Assembly (NCBI RefSeq): GCF_003751945.1
Contig: NZ_RJKL01000001.1
Coordinates: 8,140,501-8,204,500 of the forward strand
From: Couchioplanes caeruleus
Lineage (GTDB): Bacteria > Actinomycetota > Actinomycetes > Mycobacteriales > Micromonosporaceae
Direction: 5' to 3'
DNA: 64,000 bases
Made by a program: the position numbers and the translations under genes. This document shows, piece by piece, positions 59,346 through 64,000 of the stretch (its first letter is position 1; the number at the start of each line of letters is the position of its first letter). The notes beneath the pieces were generated by a model. It was not told where the DNA came from. It saw only the letters and a list, made by a program, of their open reading frames with translations, and made no database searches.

Positions 59346-61555
59346 GTCACCCCGTTCACCACCAGCGTGTAGGGGGCGTACTGCGTGAGCTCCCCGCTGG
59401 GCTCGTCGTACGCCACCACCGCGACCACCTTCGGATACGACCGCAGCGCCGCGAACTGATCGGCCGGCACCTGCCGCGCCCGCCGCCCGGCGTCGTCGAG
59501 TCCGATCAGCCGGACATGCCAGGCGTGCACCGCCACCGGCCGGATCTGCGACGGCGACCGGAAACCGCGCAGGCTCGAACCGTCACTGACCTGCCGCGTC
59601 TCCACCGCTACGTCGTCGACGTACCAGCCGCCCTCGTTCACCGCGCCGTCGCTGACGTAGCGGAAACCGAGAAGGATGGTCGTGCCGGCGTACGCGGAAA
59701 GGTCGTAGCGATGCGGCACGAAGCCGTCGGTGCGCCCGGTCACGCCGGGGCCGAGCGGGCCGGGGACGGTCCGGTCGCCGGGGATCGCCTGGTACGTGCG
59801 ACCGCCGTCGGTCGACACCGTCACGTACCCGTAGTCGTAGCGCTCCTCGGCGCCGTACTTCGCGCGCAGGTTCAGGGTGGGCTTTCCCTTGGGCACCCGC
59901 ACGGACACCACCGCGGTCGCATCGGTGTCGCTGGCGTCACCGGAGAACAGGGCGCCGTCACGAACCCGCCACGTCAGCGGAAGCGGAGGCAGGGTGCGGG
60001 CGCCGCGGAACCGCACGGACCGCAGGGCGTTTCCGGTCAGCGACCGCCCGGCGGCGTCGCGCAGCCGCACGTAGTCGGCGCCGTTGGGGGCGGCACCCGG
60101 CCGGTCGTAGGAGGCGGGGTTGGCCAGGTTGATCGTGGAACGCAGGCCGGGCACGCTGACCCGCTCCCGGGGCACGCCGGTCATGGTCCCGTCGCCCACG
60201 ACCTTGTCGACCAGCGTCATCGTCTGGAAGTCGTGCAGCACGCCGTACAAAGGTTCGCCCGACCCGAGCGCCTCCTGCACCGCGGCCAACCCCTGGCGTT
60301 CGCGGTCGCGGTGCAGCCGGGACAGCACCGCGGGGCCGAATCGATCGCGCAGATAGAGCATGAACTGGTACGCGTGCCCGTAGTCGGCGAGCACCTCCTC
60401 GGGCTTGCCCTCATTCCACAAGTTCAGCGAATTCTGCGCCCCGCCGCAGTCGCGCGGATTGGCGTTGAAGGCGGTCCGCACCACGGCGAAGCCCTGGAAG
60501 CACACCAGATGGGCGTCCGCGCCGGGATGGTGCACGGTGGCGGTGCCGTCGGCGTAGCCCACCAGGCTCTGCGCGTAGTCGGACAGGCCCTCGTTCACCC
60601 AGAGATCCTCGCCCGGGTCGGTGTAGTACTGCAGGAGGTGCTGCCACTCGTGCGCGAACGTCCCCTCGTACATCCGCGGACGGGCCGGGCGGCTGGTGCA
60701 GAGATCGTCGGTCGGCTCGTTCGGAGGGGCGGCCCCGGTGCGGTGCTTCCAGTCGTACGCGTCGATCGTCATGACATTGCGATCGACGAGCTCATTGAAC
60801 TGCGACGAGAAGAAGCCCGCGATGTACGTGGCCGCCTCGGGAAAGTCGTAGTAGTTGTCGTCGCGGATGTTGTCGATGAGCGTCACCGTCCGCCCGCCGG
60901 CCCCGGTGTAGTCGCCGGAGACCAGCGCATCGGTGCCGTCGCGGTCCGGCGGGGTGCTGAAGGCCGCGGTCTCTCGTGGGTAGATCGTCGTGTCGAACTC
61001 GCGGACCAGGTCGGCGATCCGGGCGTCGGTCACCTCGGTCGAGACGGCCGGCCGGCAGTCACCGGCCGGAAAGGCGAGGTGGTTCGCCACCCAGACCTCG
61101 ATGTGCTCGCCGATGCCGCGCAGGGTGTAGTCCTTGCGGTAGAACCTCCCTTCGACATCGTCGAGAGCGAGCCACTCCCGCACGGTGCCGGTGGGCGGGG
61201 TGGGGGCGGCACGCCGCGCGAAGCCTGGTGGGCGAGTGCCGAGCCCGGTGGTGGAGTAGGTCCTGCGGGAGGGTTCGCGGACGTCATCCATCACGGACGT
61301 GACCGGGGTGTGTGCCGAGCCGGCTTCTCTCATGCCTGCGTTGGCTGTGGTGCCGGCTTCTCTCGCGTCTGCGTTGGCTGTGCCGGCTTCTCTCGCGTCT
61401 GCGTTGGCTGTCGTGCCCGCGCTGCTCGTCAGGCCGGCGTCGACGGCTCTTCCCGCGTGGGACGGGGACGCGGGCGTGAGAAGCAGGGGGGCGGTCAGGA
61501 GGGTAGCGGCGGAAAGACGAAGTGAGGCGCGCACAGCATAGGACGCTACCGCCAT
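59321..61555 (-). CDS. Secreted M6/immune-inhibitor-A-like metalloprotease
   Basis: 744 aa. Signal peptide (LRLSAATLLTAPLLL, cleavage after SHA), a repeat-containing linker, then the zinc motif FAHEWQHLLQYYTDPGEDLW with the third ligand probably in VNEGLSDYAQ (about residues 301-325). C-terminal jelly-roll parts (TTILLGFRYVSDGAVNEGGW, YVDDVAVETRQ) match the InhA/PrtV type. An extracellular protease. GTG 61534 is a possible shorter start. Confidence 0.88.
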   Translation of the reverse strand: MAVASYAVRASLRLSAATLLTAPLLLTPASPSHAGRAVDAGLTSSAGTTANADAREAGTANADAREAGTTANAGMREAGSAHTPVTSVMDDVREPSRRTYSTTGLGTRPPGFARRAAPTPPTGTVREWLALDDVEGRFYRKDYTLRGIGEHIEVWVANHLAFPAGDCRPAVSTEVTDARIADLVREFDTTIYPRETAAFSTPPDRDGTDALVSGDYTGAGGRTVTLIDNIRDDNYYDFPEAATYIAGFFSSQFNELVDRNVMTIDAYDWKHRTGAAPPNEPTDDLCTSRPARPRMYEGTFAHEWQHLLQYYTDPGEDLWVNEGLSDYAQSLVGYADGTATVHHPGADAHLVCFQGFAVVRTAFNANPRDCGGAQNSLNLWNEGKPEEVLADYGHAYQFMLYLRDRFGPAVLSRLHRDRERQGLAAVQEALGSGEPLYGVLHDFQTMTLVDKVVGDGTMTGVPRERVSVPGLRSTINLANPASYDRPGAAPNGADYVRLRDAAGRSLTGNALRSVRFRGARTLPPLPLTWRVRDGALFSGDASDTDATAVVSVRVPKGKPTLNLRAKYGAEERYDYGYVTVSTDGGRTYQAIPGDRTVPGPLGPGVTGRTDGFVPHRYDLSAYAGTTILLGFRYVSDGAVNEGGWYVDDVAVETRQVSDGSSLRGFRSPSQIRPVAVHAWHVRLIGLDDAGRRARQVPADQFAALRSYPKVVAVVAYDEPSGELTQYAPYTLVVNGVTQPGGRTP
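61319..61411. repeat. 30-bp in-frame tandem repeat in the protease leader
   Basis: Three units of 30 bases beginning GCCGGCTTCTCTC start at 61319, 61352 and 61382, the first two separated by an extra GGT. On the coding strand they encode Thr-Ala-Asn-Ala-Asp-Ala-Arg-Glu-Ala-Gly-type decapeptides just after the signal peptide. Confidence 0.9.
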
Positions 61556-61582
61556 ATAGCGGACAAAAGCGGCAAGACGCGA

Positions 61583-61849
61583 CTACTCAAAGAGTGAGTG
61601 GTGTCGTCCGCCCTCCGCCCGTGACCGAGCCCGCCGCCGCAACTGCACCACCACGGCATCACCGGCGGCGACCACCGCCCACGCGACCAGCAACCACCCG
61701 GGCACCGTCCACCCTCGCCGGAACAGCAGGACGGCCAGCCCCGTGCAGACGACAACGCCGAACAAGGCCAGGACAAGCCGCAAATTGAGCGCGCTGTACG
61801 GCTTGTCCACGGTTCCCCGACGGCCAGGAGGTTGCGCACCGATCGGCAT
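61583..61849 (-). CDS. Small two-helix membrane protein (DUF6343-like)
   Basis: 88 aa. Two hydrophobic helices (LRLVLALFGVVVCTGLAVLLF and WLLVAWAVVAAGDAVVVQL) separated by a short basic loop, followed by an Arg-rich tail. The arrangement is like actinobacterial DUF6343 proteins of unknown function. Start ATG 61849. Confidence 0.7.
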   Translation of the reverse strand: MPIGAQPPGRRGTVDKPYSALNLRLVLALFGVVVCTGLAVLLFRRGWTVPGWLLVAWAVVAAGDAVVVQLRRRARSRAEGGRHHSLFE

Positions 61850-62150
61850 GCCCTCAGCCTAAGTCCGCCGCCCCCGCCCGGGCCAGACCGAGCTGACCCG
61901 GCAAACGACCCCGGCCCCGTCGTCATCGATGTCGGCTTGGCCAGTGACGCCGACGCCTTCGAGGAAGTGGCGACCACGCCCCCTTGCTGAACGCCGGGTT
62001 CGCCCGGCTCGCAGAATCCAGGGCGGTCGAGTCGGGGGTCTCGGTGTCCGTGAGGCCGAGTCGCCCTGGTGCCCGGGCTCATGCCTGCGTCCGCCGGGCG
62101 TGGGCCGGCGGGCTGCCGGTGTGGGTTCGATCGGGATGCACCGGGCCTGC
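61850..62150. other. Region without a convincing gene
   Basis: About 300 bases between the small membrane protein and the kinase pseudogene. One short plus-strand frame (VIDVGLASDADAFEEVATTP, near 61920-61990) has plausible codons but ends at once. No domain, promoter or repeat was identified. Confidence 0.4.
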
Positions 62151-62471
62151 GTACCAAGCCACGACCCCTCTCGGCCGCCGCATCAAGGCGGCGCACCTCG
62201 TCGGTGGTGACATTCGGGTCGGCGCGACGCCGGGACACGGCGTCGGTCAGCCGTGCCGGTGCGTCTCCGCCGGCCTGGTCGAGGAACGCGGCGAGCAGCA
62301 GGTCGGCGGACGCCGCCGCCGGATGCGCCGGGTCGGCGGCGACCTGAGCGATCAGAAGGGCGGTCATCGCCAGGTCCAGATCTGCTGGTCCGGCACCCGC
62401 AGCACCCGGTGGGCGTCCAGGGCGTAGACGTCGGCCTCCCGCCCCGCGGCGAAGGGCTGCTGATCTTCCAT
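62151..62471 (-). pseudogene. Phosphotransferase (APH/choline-kinase fold) with internal deletion
   Basis: From ATG 62471: MEDQQPFAAGREADVYALD, RVLRVPDQQ, the first strands of an APH-like N-lobe, then a stop. In another frame the next sequence is ADLDLAMTALLIAQVAADPA, LLLAAFLDQAGGDAPARLTD and AVSRRRADPNVTTDEVRRLD, the C-terminal helices of the same family. The catalytic loop and most of the C-lobe are gone and the join near 62380 is out of frame, so it is dead. Confidence 0.75.
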
Positions 62472-62590
62472 ACGGCAATCATCGTGGAGAAGCAGTCCCG
62501 AGATCCGCGGCCCTCCGTCGCAAGGTCATCTCATCGGCGGACGGTCAACAACACCTTCTCCCTCGACAGTCGGGATGTCGGATAAGTCGG

Positions 62591-62650
62591 GTGCCGGGTG
62601 GTGCGGCGGTCGGGGTCCCGGGTGGTGCGGCGGTCGGGGCGCCGGGTGAG
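62591..62650. repeat. 24-bp tandem repeat
   Basis: Two and a half units beginning GTGCCGGGTGGTGCGGCGG at 62591 and GTCCCGGGTGGTGCGGCGG at 62615, followed by a partial third (GCGCCGGGTGAGG). It is in the intergenic gap downstream of the ABC-2 permease gene. Confidence 0.85.
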
Positions 62651-62701
62651 GTGCCGCAGCCACCAGGGCCGCGGCACCGACGCGAGGCGCCGCGCCCGCG
62701 G

Positions 62702-63508
62702 TCAGGACACCTCGCGTCGCAGCATCCGCACAGTGCCGAGCACCAGCGGCAAGCCCACCCAGAACGCGCAGGCCACGCCCAGCCGGCCCCACTGGCCGCC
62801 GCTCATCGTCGCTTCGCTCAGCGGCAACGACGTGACGTTGACGTCGAGCCATTCGGCTGCCCGCGCCAGCCACTTGACCATCGCGCCGAGCACCGTCCAC
62901 GCCGTCGGTATGGCGAAGTACAGCACGATGGCCACCGGGGAGTTCATCAGCAGCGCCCCGAACGCCGAACCCATCAGCACGAAGATGACCTGGTTGAGCA
63001 GCAGCCGGCCGATCTGCTCGGCGGTGATCTCCCAACTGCCGTCACCACCCGTACCGATGGCGACGAGGTTCGCCGCCACGGTCAGGACGGCCGCCGCGGC
63101 CGTCGCCGCCACCGCGATGAGCACCGCCGCGGCAAGCTTCGCCACAACGACGCGTCCGCGGGCCGGGGTCAGGGTGAACGTGCCGAGCGCCGTCCGCTGC
63201 GACCACTCGCTGGTCATGGACAGGATGCCGAGCACAGGCAGCAGCACGCTCGCCGGTATCAGGCCGAACGCGAGCAGTCCCCGATACGTCTGCTCGGCGT
63301 CCGGAGCCGCGGCGATCATGATCACGGCCGTGCCGGCCGCGGCCAGACCGATCGCGATCAGCAGCCACAACCCCGATCGGGTGTCGGCCAGCTTGCGCAG
63401 CTCCACCTGCGTGAGCCGGACCAAGGACACCCCTTCTCCCGTACGGCTAGCGGACGAGCCAGGCGCAACACCGGGCGCCGAGGTCGGTGCATTCTGGACG
63501 GCGGTCAT
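62702..63508 (-). CDS. ABC-2-type transporter permease
   Basis: 268 aa with six hydrophobic segments (GLWLLIAIGLAAAGTAVIMI, LLAFGLIPASVLLPVLGIL, AVLIAVAATAAAAVLTVA, IVLYFAIPTAWTVLGAMV and so on) and the ABC-2 contact SMTSEWSQRTALGTFTLTP. Probable drug, lipid or antibiotic export. The ATG overlaps the stop of the ATPase gene by four bases. Substrate unknown. Confidence 0.9.
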   Translation of the reverse strand: MTAVQNAPTSAPGVAPGSSASRTGEGVSLVRLTQVELRKLADTRSGLWLLIAIGLAAAGTAVIMIAAAPDAEQTYRGLLAFGLIPASVLLPVLGILSMTSEWSQRTALGTFTLTPARGRVVVAKLAAAVLIAVAATAAAAVLTVAANLVAIGTGGDGSWEITAEQIGRLLLNQVIFVLMGSAFGALLMNSPVAIVLYFAIPTAWTVLGAMVKWLARAAEWLDVNVTSLPLSEATMSGGQWGRLGVACAFWVGLPLVLGTVRMLRREVS

Positions 63509-64000
63509 CGCGCGGCCTCCTTCGCCGACTCACCGGCGGTCAACGTCAGGAACAGGTTCTCGAGGCCACTGCTGCCGGCGGGACGCAGTTCCAGCAGTAC
63601 CAGCCCCGCGTCGGCGGCCGCACGGCCGACGGTCTCGGCATCCGCCTGCACCACGACGCCCCCGTCGGTCGTCGCGGCTCCGCTGAGCCCGGCACGCCGC
63701 AGCGCCACCCCCAGCGCTCCCGCGTCGAGCGCGCGCACCACCGTGCCGGACGACGCGAGCAGTTCCGCCTTGTCGCCCTGCGCCACGACACGGCCTCCGC
63801 CGATGACGACGAGCCGGTCCGCCACCGCCTCCACCTCGCGTAGCAGGTGCGAGGAAAGAAGCACGGTGCCTCCCCGGTCGGCGAAGTCGCGCAGTAGCCC
63901 GCGCATCCAGAAGATGCCCTCCGGGTCGAGACCGTTCGCCGGCTCGTCGAGGATGAGGATGCCCGGATCGCCGAGCAGCGCGTATGCCAGCCCGAGCCGC
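63505..64000 (-). CDS. ABC transporter ATP-binding protein, C-terminal part
   Basis: The gene begins beyond the right edge. The visible portion holds GLAYALLGDPGILILDEPAN (Walker B with catalytic Glu), GLDPEG (D-loop), TVLLSSHLLREVEAVADR (H-loop) and a C-terminal regulatory domain (GSSGLENLFLTLTAGESA). Typical DrrA/CcmA-like ATPase. Couples with the ABC-2 permease encoded directly downstream. Confidence 0.92.
   Translation of the reverse strand, partial: RLGLAYALLGDPGILILDEPANGLDPEGIFWMRGLLRDFADRGGTVLLSSHLLREVEAVADRLVVIGGGRVVAQGDKAELLASSGTVVRALDAGALGVALRRAGLSGAATTDGGVVVQADAETVGRAAADAGLVLLELRPAGSSGLENLFLTLTAGESAKEAAR

Noticed and set aside
61546..62478. 310-codon minus-strand frame covering the kinase pseudogene and small membrane protein
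   Set aside because: Only the section around 62170-62390 looks protein-like, and that belongs to the phosphotransferase remnant; the rest is antisense or shadow sequence.
1..64000. CRISPR arrays, tRNA, rRNA, insertion sequences, prophage genes
   Set aside because: No regularly spaced 25-40 base direct repeats, cloverleaf-like segments, transposases with terminal repeats or phage structural genes were seen. The short tandem repeats found lie inside genes or gaps and have no spacers.

Overview
The window is about 72% GC with strongly GC-biased third codon positions. It carries Tat and lipoprotein signal peptides, serine/threonine kinases, a PP2C phosphatase, STAS proteins, a YcnI protein and a membrane-anchored AA10 LPMO. 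This points to a filamentous actinobacterium, most likely Micromonosporaceae (Actinoplanes-like); that placement is inferred from gene style and not from a marker gene. No rRNA, tRNA, CRISPR array, phage or complete insertion sequence was seen.

Layout. 1-4.8 kb: a Tat-exported protein fragment, a ROK-family protein, a secreted metzincin-like protease, an SRPBCC protein and a small secreted protein. 4.9-7.9 kb: a GntR regulator translationally coupled to a PP2C phosphatase behind two copies of its probable operator, then a STAS protein and a Bcp peroxiredoxin. 7.9-11.7 kb: glucose-6-phosphate dehydrogenase, a DHH phosphoesterase, YcnI and an S4 RNA-binding protein. 11.8-15.1 kb: a polyol/sugar ABC importer operon without its ATPase. 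15.2-25.3 kb: lipoproteins, an FKBP isomerase, the LPMO, a fused double ABC exporter, a metallophosphoesterase and an AlkD-like protein. 25.3-28.3 kb: a nucleoside-kinase-like gene, then a zone of broken and short genes. 28.4-38.9 kb: an envelope-glycan locus (polysaccharide deacetylase, GH26, a large GT-C-like membrane protein with an acidic repeat domain, three GT2 enzymes), interrupted by folD.

38.9-40.6 kb is a lower-GC stretch with a small Cys/His-rich protein and a shattered GH43-like pseudogene. It leads into the most intriguing locus of the window: a SpeD-like (AdoMet decarboxylase fold) gene and an autoinducer-synthase-like acyltransferase three bases apart, behind their own promoter and palindrome, followed by a soluble Ser/Thr kinase. 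42.9-45.2 kb holds a USP/amino-acid permease pair. 45.6-49.5 kb holds a STAS gene and a tight esterase/ATP-grasp/P450 operon of unknown product. 49.5-53.7 kb is an overlapping DUF5990/SNF2/SWIM unit. A Ser/Thr kinase that lost its whole catalytic core follows. 55.3-58.6 kb is a MerR/VIT-VWA pair behind a perfect 11-3-11 bp inverted repeat. The window ends with a cyclase-family protein, an M6-like secreted protease, a kinase pseudogene and part of an ABC-2 transporter.

At least five genes are visibly decayed by deletion, truncation or frameshift. This is unusually many for 64 kb and is either real local decay or, for the single-base cases, sequence error.
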